Assembly: GCA_039105265.1 (NCBI GenBank)
Contig: JAPFFF010000001.1
Span: 3,534,001 to 3,598,000, forward strand
Reading direction: 5' to 3'
DNA: 64,000 bases
Origin: Tritrichomonas musculus
Lineage: Eukaryota > Parabasalia > Tritrichomonadida > Tritrichomonadidae
The notes below the pieces were generated by a model. That model had not been told where the DNA came from, did no database searches, and saw only the letters and a program-made list of their open reading frames with translations. Made by a program: the position numbers and the translations under genes. Within the stretch, counting starts at the first letter, position 1. Every line of letters begins with the position of its first letter. Below are positions 1-8,973 of the stretch, one piece after another.

Positions 1-217
1 CCATTTGTTTTTTTTTTTGAATTAGTTACCTCTCTTAATTAATTGTGAAGTTTTGAAAGAATTAACAATATTTTGAGATCATATTTGGGAGGAAATTTAA
101 TTCAAAAGGAAGGACGAAGTTTTGTTCTTTCACTCTAACCAAAAATTATTTTCTTAGCGCAAAATTAAAAAGGGGACTTATACCTAATTAAATCCTGATT
201 TATATTTCTTTTTGTAA

Positions 218-1489
218 ATGAGCTTTTTTACATACAAATTTGAGGAAGGTTGCACTCAAGATACACAAAAGAGAGAACAAAATATAGCAGATGACAATTC
301 GGAAGAAGAAGATTATAATGATCATGATGAAAATGTTTTTGTTTGCAAGGAAGATTTCATTAATAATTGCATTAAATTGATGGAAAATGGGAGCTCCCCT
401 TTCGATATATTAAAATCTCATTACGGAGAGAATGCACCTATTTTTAATATCTTATTTTTGCAAAAATTTATTCAGTTTTTTAATTTATCTCAAACAAAAG
501 ATATGCTTTTAACGTATTTTATAATTAATGGCCCAGTAGAAAATGCTACACGATTATTAAAGTACAATTTTTTAAATATTTTATTTACTGATTTGCCCGC
601 AAATTTTATTATTATTCATCATTTACTTTCAAAAACGACTTCACAAGGCAAGAACAAATTTATAGAAACTGGAGGAATTTATGTTCTTTGCAATTTTGTT
701 TCAAATCCACAATACACTTTAATCATATCTCAGATCTTTTATATTTTATCAGATATAGAATTTGATTATTTTAATGACATCTTACCGCCAAACGCCTTTT
801 ATCCAATTAATTGCAATTTTGAAACGACGTCAATTTTCACATTTAAAGATTTGATAAAACAACTTTTTTTGGCAGAAGATTTGCAAATTTTAAGTCTTTT
901 AATTCAATCTTTCAAAAATATTTTTCATAGATCAGAGAAAGCGATTCAAAAATTAGGTAATTTACTCTTTAAGCAATTATTTATTAAAAGACAATTATTT
1001 TTAAATCGTGAAACACAATTTTTGATTCCAGATTTAATTGAATTATTTAATATTTTATGTGATCATTTTGATAATTTTGACTTGTTTAGAATTGATATGA
1101 TTAATTATTTTTATACATTAATGGTAACATATGATTTTCAACATAAAATTTCTCTTAGCTCATCATTTTTATCATTAATAAACGATATTCCGACTCACAT
1201 GTTGCCATCAATTCTTGCAGCTAATACTCTTCAAATACTTGAAGATTTAATTTTTCTTGATAATAGTTTTTCTTTTATATCAAATATAATTGAAACAGTT
1301 TCTGACATTGCAACAAAAATTATCATGTATAATGATGAATATTCATGCAGTCTTGATAAATATTTGTCTCAATGCAAAGGAATTATTGGTTTTCTCTGTG
1401 ATAATGATGATCCAAAAATTTCTGAATTGGCAGAGTCAACAAACTTAGCGATTGATAAAATTGCTTTTAATGTTAATACAAATAACTAA
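218..1489 (+). CDS. Armadillo/HEAT-like helical protein, unknown function
   Basis: A 423-residue protein that I cannot assign to a named family. The first 45 residues are polar and acidic, with an E/D-rich patch near residues 28-40. The rest is a run of leucine- and isoleucine-rich amphipathic helices about 35-45 residues apart, the look of an armadillo or HEAT solenoid. There is no signal peptide and no convincing membrane span, so a cytosolic or nuclear scaffold is likely. The ATG follows an AT-rich leader and is the first one in the open frame. Codon use is AT-rich like the other genes here. The next gene lies downstream on the opposite strand, so the two converge. The call as a real gene is firm; the fold is inferred from composition and the function is unknown. 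Confidence 0.8.
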   Translation: MSFFTYKFEEGCTQDTQKREQNIADDNSEEEDYNDHDENVFVCKEDFINNCIKLMENGSSPFDILKSHYGENAPIFNILFLQKFIQFFNLSQTKDMLLTYFIINGPVENATRLLKYNFLNILFTDLPANFIIIHHLLSKTTSQGKNKFIETGGIYVLCNFVSNPQYTLIISQIFYILSDIEFDYFNDILPPNAFYPINCNFETTSIFTFKDLIKQLFLAEDLQILSLLIQSFKNIFHRSEKAIQKLGNLLFKQLFIKRQLFLNRETQFLIPDLIELFNILCDHFDNFDLFRIDMINYFYTLMVTYDFQHKISLSSSFLSLINDIPTHMLPSILAANTLQILEDLIFLDNSFSFISNIIETVSDIATKIIMYNDEYSCSLDKYLSQCKGIIGFLCDNDDPKISELAESTNLAIDKIAFNVNTNN

Positions 1490-1920
1490 TGCGGCTTTTA
1501 GTTTTTAAATAATTAGATGATAAATTTAATATTTGTTATATAAAGTTTTCATAATATTTGTTATTTATATGAATTTACCTTCATGCTATTTTTTTTAATG
1601 TTCGAATTTAATTTCAGAAGAAGTTTTTCATTTTCATAAAAAAATTCAATCAATGATATAGTTAATTTGTTTGAACAATTATTGCTATTCATAAAGAAAA
1701 CAATAATCAATAGATAAACATTCAATTAAACCATTTTTATGCAAGAATTCTTATTAAAAATACAAAAAAGATATATCATCATTATTTATGAAAGAAAGTC
1801 ATTACTTGCAGAAGATACATCTTATAATCAAATTAATCTAAATTTTCAATCAATGTATTTAAAAATCTCATATTTTTTATTTATTGACAATACTGCCTAT
1901 CATACAAATTGCATTTTTTT
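1490..1920. other. Convergent AT-rich spacer, no gene seen
   Basis: Shared 3' spacer of about 430 bp between two converging genes. It holds T and A runs and one 61-codon open frame (1739-1924) of biased composition rich in I, F, Y and N, which I do not believe is coding. Confidence 0.6.
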
Positions 1921-2949
1921 TTAGAGATCACTATTATCTAATAACTTTGAGATAGGAGTGAATCTGGCATCTCCTCCAATGACTCTATCTAAATCAGCCT
2001 TTAATGACTCTTCAGTATCGGCAATGATAGCTGCATCTCTCTTTTGATGAATAATCCAAAATCCCTTTTTAGATTTGGTAAAATCTATTGGACACTTTTC
2101 TCCACAAAGGAAAAATTTGAAAGGGTCATTTCTGTATTTTTTGGCAATGTCTTTAAATGACTGAGATGCTTCTTCTGCTTGGCTCATAACAACACAATAT
2201 TTACCATGACCTTTGCATGTCTCTTTGAATTCTTCTTCACTTTCAATCTGATTAACTGGAATTGTTAGTGGTGGACGTGGTGTTGGTGGCTTTATCTTGC
2301 CATGGAAGAAGTCGACAATTGAACTACGAATATCTTGGAAAGAATTCTTTCCTGGATAAACATATTTTGTACCATTACTAATCATCAAGATAGTAGGTAA
2401 AATTTTGATTTTGAAATGGTCAAGAATTTCTTGGTCTGATGAAAATCCAATTTGAACAGAAGTATTATGAAAGTGACATGAAACAGCTTTCCAAAGAGGT
2501 GGAACGGATTTTTTGTCGGAGAAAAGAATAACACTCCTGTTTAATTCAGACCATGATTCGTTGGCTGGCTGTGCAAGGTTAGGTACGTATTTGTAAACTG
2601 TATTCAAAAATGATCTGGGTGAACGATCACCTCTATACTCAGCTTGGCCACCTGGATGAAAAGTGATGAAAGTTGGGATTCCACGGATGTTAAATTTGCT
2701 TGCAATTTGATATTCAGATGATGTATCAAGTTCACCAAATTTGATTGTTGATGTAGAACTTTTTGCGGCTTCAATGAAATTTGGGTATGCCATTTGGCAT
2801 GCTGGACAACGCTCACCATGAAACATAACAATGTAAACAGTAATATTTGATCGTTGATTTATCTCTGTATCCCAGTTTCTAGATGTAAGAACTTTAACCA
2901 TTTTTCCAAAACTCATGCATTGGGAAAAAGCTAAAAGAAAGCAAAACAT
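1921..2949 (-). CDS. Secreted thioredoxin-domain protein (PDI-like) with CPAC active site
   Basis: A 342-residue protein that starts with a short hydrophobic leader (about residues 1-12), consistent with entry into the secretory pathway. A thioredoxin fold follows at roughly residues 18-120: the redox centre is C48-P-A-C51 in the context HGERCPACQMAYPNF, and the cis-proline loop reads RGIPTF. A second, redox-inactive thioredoxin-like module lies at about 130-225 (cis-Pro region KILPTIL), then a proline-rich linker and a third diverged module with scattered cysteines. This matches the layout of PDIA6/P5-type oxidoreductases with one active domain. The CPAC centre differs from the usual CGHC; CPxC is more thioredoxin-like and might favour reduction (inference). 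The C-terminus, NSDL, is not a clear KDEL-type retrieval signal. It converges with the upstream gene. Confidence 0.8.
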   Translation of the reverse strand: MFCFLLAFSQCMSFGKMVKVLTSRNWDTEINQRSNITVYIVMFHGERCPACQMAYPNFIEAAKSSTSTIKFGELDTSSEYQIASKFNIRGIPTFITFHPGGQAEYRGDRSPRSFLNTVYKYVPNLAQPANESWSELNRSVILFSDKKSVPPLWKAVSCHFHNTSVQIGFSSDQEILDHFKIKILPTILMISNGTKYVYPGKNSFQDIRSSIVDFFHGKIKPPTPRPPLTIPVNQIESEEEFKETCKGHGKYCVVMSQAEEASQSFKDIAKKYRNDPFKFFLCGEKCPIDFTKSKKGFWIIHQKRDAAIIADTEESLKADLDRVIGGDARFTPISKLLDNSDL

Positions 2950-3215
2950 TAGTTTGGTCAGATAAGATGAAAAAGTTTTACTCTGAAAACAATATTAATC
3001 GAACAAATATGTATTTAATAATTACTATCGATCATATTTTGAATGGCCTTATATGTTAAATGAAATCATTTATGAATCAAAAAAATATTAGGAAAACAAT
3101 ATTCTTTAGTAAACCTTTTGACAATTATAAAACAGAAAATATATTAAAAAAATACATATTCATTTCGTTTCTCTTAGCCCTCATTTTTCTTTCAGTGATT
3201 AATTAATTAGTATTA

Positions 3216-4592
3216 TTATTTAGGTGTTCTTGGAGAGAAAGTTGAATTTGGCGTCCTAGTTATTTTTGATTTTGATGGCGAGTTTCTCCTTTGTTGCTTA
3301 GATTCATACAATGATTTTTCATCTTCATAATCTTGGATTTGCTGCCTAACAGCATCAATCAGAACTTCACCATCCCAAAGGAATTGTTCACCATAAGTGT
3401 CTTGAAAATCAATGAGCATTGGCTCAAGCTGACGATTGATTCTAGGAAGATCAACTGAAACTTGCTTTCTTGACTTTTCTTCTGCAATTAAAGATGTTGC
3501 CATTTCACTCTTTCTGGAGGTTAACCTATCAGAACGATTTGATAAAAGATTCAGCCTGTTTGATTCTTTTATAATCGCATCTCTTTGATTACATAAATTG
3601 AGCATTGGCTCGATATTTTCTTTCATGCTATCGAGCCGTTCAATTTCTGCTTGGAGCGCTGTTAATGTCCGATGATTTGCAACCTCGCTGTATATAAAAG
3701 GAAAGCTTTCTCTTGATGGCGGAATAATGTGCAGTTCATTCCATAATGCTCGAAGACGTAATTTAGCATCATCAATAAATTCAGGAATACGATTTTCTTT
3801 TTCTTTCAGGAGTTCTTCACGATATTGACGTAATGAATTTAGTTCTGATTGCGTGCATATTTGATTTTCATCAACTTCACGGGGCTGTATTTTCAAAACT
3901 GACTCGGCAACACGAATTTCTTTAAGAAGCGTTTTTCTATCGTTTTGAATTTGGTTTAATTTTCCTTCAAGTTGGTTTCTTTCTTTCTTCAGACTTTTGA
4001 ATGTTGGATCACCAAGCTTTTTGGGAGGCTCAAATGCTGGAAGATCGAGTTCTTGATGATAAGTTGACAACTTGGAGCATAAATCGTCCATTTCTGCTTT
4101 TCTTTTTGGAATAATCTCTTTCATCGTAACTAAAAGTTCCGTCATTCTGCCAATTTTTGCTTTGCTATAATTATTTCCTTCTTCTGCAAAATCCCCTCTA
4201 TCTTCAGGTTTAATTTCAAGGGTATCAAAGTTCTCAGTTAGGATTCCATAAAGGTACTTGAATTCTTTTCTTTGCGATTCCATTTGCCCTTGGATTGATG
4301 ATAAAGCTTCGTTTGCGTTTTCAACCCTTTTCTTTAATGGCAATTGATTGTTAACATGATACACACCTTCAAGTCCATAACAACGGAGTGCTTCTGCCAG
4401 CTGATTTTCTTTTGATTCAGCTTCTTGTGCAAGATCACGTACTTTATTAATATTCTCTTTTAAGATAAGACGGAAAAGTTCTTGAATTCGATCATTTATA
4501 TTTTCATACTCCTTTTCAATTTCTTCTTCTGAAAGACCAATCATGGACCATAATTCTTGAAGCTGAGATTCGATATTAACTTCAATCTTCAT
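3216..4592 (-). CDS. MAP65/PRC1/Ase1-family microtubule-bundling protein
   Basis: A 458-residue, almost wholly coiled-coil protein. The N-terminus has the family signature LQELWSMIGLSEEEIEKEY, and about residue 285 the second conserved block RLRALWNELHI is followed by a spectrin-like helical stretch. MAP65/PRC1/Ase1 proteins are antiparallel dimers that crosslink microtubules, especially in the spindle midzone and, in protists, in axonemal or cytoskeletal bundles. The C-terminus (about 430-458) is short, basic and rich in S/T-P (SPSK, TPN, SPRTPK), the type of region that carries microtubule contacts and CDK sites in relatives. The protein is shorter than typical members (about 600-700 residues) and lacks a long tail. 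It is divergent with the coiled-coil gene at 4798 across a 205-bp promoter region. The family call is from motif recognition. Confidence 0.8.
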   Translation of the reverse strand: MKIEVNIESQLQELWSMIGLSEEEIEKEYENINDRIQELFRLILKENINKVRDLAQEAESKENQLAEALRCYGLEGVYHVNNQLPLKKRVENANEALSSIQGQMESQRKEFKYLYGILTENFDTLEIKPEDRGDFAEEGNNYSKAKIGRMTELLVTMKEIIPKRKAEMDDLCSKLSTYHQELDLPAFEPPKKLGDPTFKSLKKERNQLEGKLNQIQNDRKTLLKEIRVAESVLKIQPREVDENQICTQSELNSLRQYREELLKEKENRIPEFIDDAKLRLRALWNELHIIPPSRESFPFIYSEVANHRTLTALQAEIERLDSMKENIEPMLNLCNQRDAIIKESNRLNLLSNRSDRLTSRKSEMATSLIAEEKSRKQVSVDLPRINRQLEPMLIDFQDTYGEQFLWDGEVLIDAVRQQIQDYEDEKSLYESKQQRRNSPSKSKITRTPNSTFSPRTPK

Positions 4593-4797
4593 TTTATTAT
4601 TTGAATTTTAGTTGAACGTTTTCTCCATTTGAATGCATTTGACGTTAAAACACAATTTTTGTAACAACGAGAAGGAGAACGTTTATTTCAGATATTTAGA
4701 AAAAGCTCAAAAAAGTCGAGCATAGAAAAAGTGACTTTCGTATGAAAGCTTTGCATTAGTAAACGTTCTTATAAAAAAAAAGTATTTCGACTAAAAT
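4593..4797. promoter_or_regulatory. Bidirectional promoter spacer with three AACGTT sites
   Basis: Spacer of 205 bp between two divergent starts. It contains the palindrome AACGTT three times (4615-4620, 4678-4683, 4762-4767) and a TGACGTTA at about 4650. AACG-type cores are bound by Myb proteins in the related Trichomonas vaginalis (family knowledge); regulation here is inference. An AAAAAGTGACTTT element lies near 4727. Confidence 0.4.
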
Positions 4798-5598
4798 ATG
4801 TCATCATCACCAGCTGATCTTAGCGCAGCCGCCATTAAGCTTGCAATTGAAACCACTGCTAATGCCATTGTTGTAGAACAAGAAAATGCCAAACTACACG
4901 AACAACTTCAAAAAAATCTCCAATTATTAGGCGATTTTGAAATTGCTGCACCACGTGCGCAGCTTCTTCAGAAGCAACTCAAAGAAAAAGAAGCTCTTCT
5001 TGAGCAAAAACGCCAAGAGCTTGTTGAAGTTCAACAATCTATTATTTCAACCTTACAGAATCAGTCACAAGCTCCAATAGATCAAGGACAACAGTCACTT
5101 GCAGCAATACCAACAGTTATGAATCATGTCCAAAAGCTTATAACAGACCTTACTGAAGAAGCAGTGAATCAGAAAACAATAGCAGTTCCAATCCTTTCAT
5201 TATTTAAGGCAGCAGGCGTTATCAATTCTCTTTATGAAACTCTTTCAAATAATGGTATTATTCAAGAAACACAAGAAGAGAAACAGGAACGAATTAACAC
5301 ATTTGTTTCAACTCAACAAGATATTCTCACAAAACTTAGAGAAGTAGTTCAGAATGTTCAAGAATCACAGCTTCATGACTATGAAGAAGAGGAAGAAGCA
5401 GAAGCAGGAACTGATTCACATAAACCACAAGCTGAAGAAGTAACAGAACAAACTCCAGCAGAAAATCCACCACAAACTGAAACTACTACACCAGTTGAAA
5501 CAGCAACACAGGCATCGTCTACAGAGGAAGCAACACAGCCATCATCTACAGAAGAAGCAAAACCATTAGAAAATCCTGAACAAGCTGAACAGAAATAA
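4798..5598 (+). CDS. Coiled-coil protein with acidic, T/P/E-rich tail
   Basis: A 266-residue protein not assignable to a family. Residues 1-30 are small and alanine-rich. Residues about 25-85 form a clear coiled coil (repeated L, Q, K, E heptads around QLLQKQLKEKEALLEQK). A mixed helical stretch spans 90-190, and from about 195 onward the tail is disordered, starting with a run of glutamates and continuing with TPAEN and TETTTP-type repeats. There is no signal peptide or membrane segment. It shares a 205-bp promoter region with the MAP65-like gene and is followed about 200 bp downstream on the same strand by another coiled-coil protein with a proline-rich tail of similar layout. The two may be functionally related cytoskeletal proteins; that is inference from neighbourhood and composition only. 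Confidence 0.75.
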   Translation: MSSSPADLSAAAIKLAIETTANAIVVEQENAKLHEQLQKNLQLLGDFEIAAPRAQLLQKQLKEKEALLEQKRQELVEVQQSIISTLQNQSQAPIDQGQQSLAAIPTVMNHVQKLITDLTEEAVNQKTIAVPILSLFKAAGVINSLYETLSNNGIIQETQEEKQERINTFVSTQQDILTKLREVVQNVQESQLHDYEEEEEAEAGTDSHKPQAEEVTEQTPAENPPQTETTTPVETATQASSTEEATQPSSTEEAKPLENPEQAEQK

Positions 5599-5802
5599 TT
5601 AGATATCTAAAATTGATATTTTTTTTCTTCATTAGGTTCAATAAAGAACGCTATTAATATTATTTTATAACATGCACTATTTCATTTTCCAAATATATTG
5701 CCTCTTTTTTTTCTTTTTTGAGTACTGTTTCAAATCTAAAATTTTATTTTCAAAAAGTTATAAGTTATTAAAGTTTCCAAATCCAGATTCATATTTTATT
5801 AG

Positions 5803-6669
5803 ATGTCGAAAAATAGAAAATCATCAAACGAGAAGCAGCAATTACGCGCACAAATTGAGAGCATCAGAGGTGAAACACGGAAACTACAAGAAAAATATAC
5901 TTTTGACAGTGAACGCTTGGAACAACTCAATTTGCATCAAGAAAAAGTTTTAGCATGCATTAATGAAGTTAACAAACAAAATAAACTCCTTGAACAAAGA
6001 ATTAATGTAGCACAAAATAATAAGGATCTAGGAAAAGAAGAAATTGAATTGAATCATGCGAGAATTGAAAACTTATACCAAGAAAAACTTACAAATGCTA
6101 TTAAATCTAGAGCAAAATATACCCGAATGATCAGAGAAATAAAAGATAAAATTTTATCACTTCATTGCGTTATTGAAAAAGACATTCAAGTGTACGATCA
6201 AACAATCAGGTCACGTGAAATTGCAATTTCTGAAGCATCCAAAAAATTGAAAGTTTTAGAAGATAAAGAATATAAATTATTTACTAATTTATTAAGTAAA
6301 GCTAAGGATCCACTAGATTTTATGAATAATCCATTAAATGGCATCGACGATTTTTCATTTACTCAATTAGATGGTGCAGAAAATGGCCGAAACTTATTTG
6401 AACGATTAAACGAGCAAGCTGTTCTTCAAAGACAAATCGACACACTTGTCAGAGTCAAAAATAATTTACTTAAGCAAGTTAGCGATTTACAAAATCGCTA
6501 CGAAGGAAAGAAGTTGCAGTCAACGCTGAACACATCAGATCCAGAATCTACATCTACACCACCTTTAGCATCTTCTCCAACTCCTCCTCCAGCCTCTTCT
6601 CCAACACCTCCTTCATCAAACCAAACACCTCCTGAAAACACTGATCCAAATCCGTCTGATAAAGAATAA
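5803..6669 (+). CDS. Coiled-coil protein with proline-rich C-terminus
   Basis: A 288-residue protein of unknown function. The first 165 residues are a long charged coiled coil (repeats such as EKQQLRAQIESIRGETRKL). A less regular segment lies at about 165-195, a second coiled coil at about 200-235, and the C-terminal 50 residues are a disordered tail with repeated SPTPPPASSPTPP-type units and a final acidic stretch. The tail could be a target for SH3- or WW-like modules, but no partner is visible. The chosen ATG is preceded about 12 bp upstream by TTCATATTTTATTAG, which resembles the TCAYW initiator known from Trichomonas vaginalis. It is tandem with the gene at 4798 with a 204-bp spacer. Confidence 0.75.
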   Translation: MSKNRKSSNEKQQLRAQIESIRGETRKLQEKYTFDSERLEQLNLHQEKVLACINEVNKQNKLLEQRINVAQNNKDLGKEEIELNHARIENLYQEKLTNAIKSRAKYTRMIREIKDKILSLHCVIEKDIQVYDQTIRSREIAISEASKKLKVLEDKEYKLFTNLLSKAKDPLDFMNNPLNGIDDFSFTQLDGAENGRNLFERLNEQAVLQRQIDTLVRVKNNLLKQVSDLQNRYEGKKLQSTLNTSDPESTSTPPLASSPTPPPASSPTPPSSNQTPPENTDPNPSDKE

Positions 6670-7107
6670 GGCGTGATCGTTGTTATTTGTACAATGCAAT
6701 ATATTATGTTTTTATTTTTATGATAAAAAAGTTTTAAATTTATAATGTAATTGTATTAATGAATCTTTTTTTTTTTTTTTTTATTTTTGCTTTCAATTAT
6801 CCAACTAAATTATTCTGTGTAATTATAGAAAAAGTTTCACTTCAACTTTCCGAATTAAATCATTGGTTATTTAACCACATTATTGAAATGATAACAAGTT
6901 CATTTCATTTTTTGAGATCATCCGCTTCAATGCAACAAAAATCTTACCAGATTGTTACCAAATTGAATGTATTTTTTTTATTTTTTGCCCTCCTATTCAA
7001 TTTAAAAAAACGAATTTCATTTATCAAATTGAATGCTTATACAATCAAACATTGAAATAACTGAGAAAATTGTGAGATAATTTGGATATTAAAATTTTTT
7101 TAATATC
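6670..7107 (+). other. AT-rich spacer with a long poly-T tract
   Basis: About 440 bp between two plus-strand genes. It holds a T run near 6765-6785 and a 98-codon open frame (6759-7055) beginning in that T run and rich in F, L and I. The composition reads as chance openness in AT-rich DNA, so I do not annotate it as a gene. Confidence 0.5.
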
Positions 7108-8694
7108 ATGAATTCTTATCAAACTCAAGCATCTCCAAGTTCAGTTATCGTGAGTTCTAGAGATAAACGACGTATAGGATTAAAACCAGATCAAATAAAA
7201 GGAAAGCCTCTATTTGTTCCAGGAAACATGAAAAGTGCTCCTGTAAATCAATATGCTGGATTATGGATGCGCGATTCATCTAAAGGAAAAGCTAAACAAG
7301 ACTATAAATTTATTGAAAGAATTTTAGAATTTAGCGAAGCTCAAGTTTCTTACTTTTGTAAATTTTTTAAACTTGAACAAGAAGGTATTACACAGATTAT
7401 CAGATTTGTTTCATGCATCAAAGATGATGAACTTGCAATGAATGTCAACGCGATGATTAATTATATTAAGTCTTGGCCTGACCCTAATAAAGTACCAAAA
7501 CCAACCCACCAAAAACAAAAAAGTGTTTTCAGTCTTCGAAATGAAGCAAACAATTTTGAAAATGGGCAAAGCAAAAGAAGCTCTTTTTTCAGTTCTTCGT
7601 CTACATCTCCACAAGATTCTTATAATATTAATAACTCCAACAAAAATTCAGCAAATAGTTACAGTGCATCACCAACTCCTGCATATTCACAGGACCATAA
7701 TCAAACGCCTTTTTTCCGAGCATCGCCAAATAGTAAATCACCAAGTAGCCCAATTACGCCTCAATTAATTAATCCTTACTTTAGCTTAGCAAAAGATATT
7801 CGATATTCAGAAATCAAAGAGATATCAAGAATCCTCATCAACGGTATTTCTGAAATTACATTCGATTTTCCACCAAATAATCAACATTTCTTTTTAAGCC
7901 TTTTCAATAATAATAATAATGGAAATAACAATGCAAACTTTAATTTAGTAGGAAATTTCCCACAAGTTCGATGGCCAATTTCTCTTCAGATTTCTATTAA
8001 TGACAATATAATCAAAGCGGCAGGAACTGAACTTATCAATAGTTTCATTGATGTATCCGAATTGAATCCCAAAACACTTAAATTTATTAATCAAAGTCCA
8101 ACAGATCAAATTGTTGTTTTAATCATAAGTGCTAATTACAAAAATTACGATCAAATCGCCCAAAGTCTCCAGCTTATAGATGTAAACGAATTAGGAGGTA
8201 ACAATTTTTCAAAATCTCCAATGCCAAATATGCAATCCAACATCATACATCCTGTAAATTGCTTATTTTGTCCAATTACTGCTAAATTAATGAAATATCC
8301 TGGCAGAGGAATTCAATGCCAGCATCAACAATGTTTTGATGCCAAAACATACTTAAAGATTATGAATCGAAGTGGTCGTAACTTTTGTCCAATTTGTCAA
8401 AAGAAAATTGAATTAAATGAACTCGCTCTTTCAAAATCTGCTCTTGATGCAGTTAACAAAATTCGAAACGAAAATTCGTCAAATTATTTATCACCTTCTC
8501 GAGAGTCTTCACCCTTAGATAATTTTTCAAATGTCAACGAAATGAATAAAGAGGAAGATACTGCTAATAATGATATTAAATTAATTGGTTTCACTAATGA
8601 TGATATTGGGTTTCCGAATGATCAATACTTCCCAGAAATTGGAGAACCATTTTCATTTGAATTGGACAATATGCCTTTTAGTAACGAATATTAA
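7108..8694 (+). CDS. SP-RING/MIZ zinc-finger protein, probable PIAS/Siz-type SUMO E3 ligase
   Basis: A 528-residue protein whose centre carries an SP-RING (MIZ) finger at about residues 381-447. It reads HPVNCLFCPITAKLM, then PGRGIQCQHQQCFD, then NFCPICQKK, with the cysteines and histidine in the spacing expected for a SUMO ligase finger. The usual W before the last CPxC is F here. Residues about 255-365 (VRWPISLQISINDN onward) look like a diverged PINIT-type domain, which in Siz/PIAS ligases binds substrate. The N-terminal third is basic and then S/N-rich and disordered. The acidic C-terminus contains DIKLIGF, a plausible SUMO-interacting motif. The expected role is transfer of SUMO from Ubc9 to nuclear proteins. 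PIAS/Siz is preferred over the smaller Mms21 because of length and the PINIT-like region. Confidence 0.82.
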   Translation: MNSYQTQASPSSVIVSSRDKRRIGLKPDQIKGKPLFVPGNMKSAPVNQYAGLWMRDSSKGKAKQDYKFIERILEFSEAQVSYFCKFFKLEQEGITQIIRFVSCIKDDELAMNVNAMINYIKSWPDPNKVPKPTHQKQKSVFSLRNEANNFENGQSKRSSFFSSSSTSPQDSYNINNSNKNSANSYSASPTPAYSQDHNQTPFFRASPNSKSPSSPITPQLINPYFSLAKDIRYSEIKEISRILINGISEITFDFPPNNQHFFLSLFNNNNNGNNNANFNLVGNFPQVRWPISLQISINDNIIKAAGTELINSFIDVSELNPKTLKFINQSPTDQIVVLIISANYKNYDQIAQSLQLIDVNELGGNNFSKSPMPNMQSNIIHPVNCLFCPITAKLMKYPGRGIQCQHQQCFDAKTYLKIMNRSGRNFCPICQKKIELNELALSKSALDAVNKIRNENSSNYLSPSRESSPLDNFSNVNEMNKEEDTANNDIKLIGFTNDDIGFPNDQYFPEIGEPFSFELDNMPFSNEY

Positions 8695-8818
8695 TAATAT
8701 TTGAATACAAGAGGCTGCTTTATGATAAGAAATTGATAATGAATGAGAAATTTCATTAATCTATTTCCTTCAAATTAGATTTTAATACTCTTGATTAAAC
8801 AAAAAGTACTGTGAAATT

Positions 8819-8860
8819 CATCTCTCTCTCTCTCTTTTCTTGAAAAAAAAAAAAAAAAAA
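8819..8860. repeat. CT microsatellite followed by poly-A
   Basis: A run of CT dinucleotides followed within a few bases by an A tract of about 18, between two converging genes. Simple repeat; no function implied. Confidence 0.85.
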
Positions 8861-8973
8861 TAATCAAAAATATTTACAATTAATTTACTAATAATAAATA
8901 TGGTTGAGAAAAGGAAACAAACAAACAAAAAAACAAAACAAAAAAATAAACGTACAAACAAAAGATTCATATT

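Noticed and set aside
1739-1924. 61-codon open frame
   Set aside because: Composition of chance AT-rich sequence, no domain, overlaps the end of a real gene.
6759-7055. 98-codon open frame starting in a T run
   Set aside because: Poly-F start and biased composition; no homology or promoter support.
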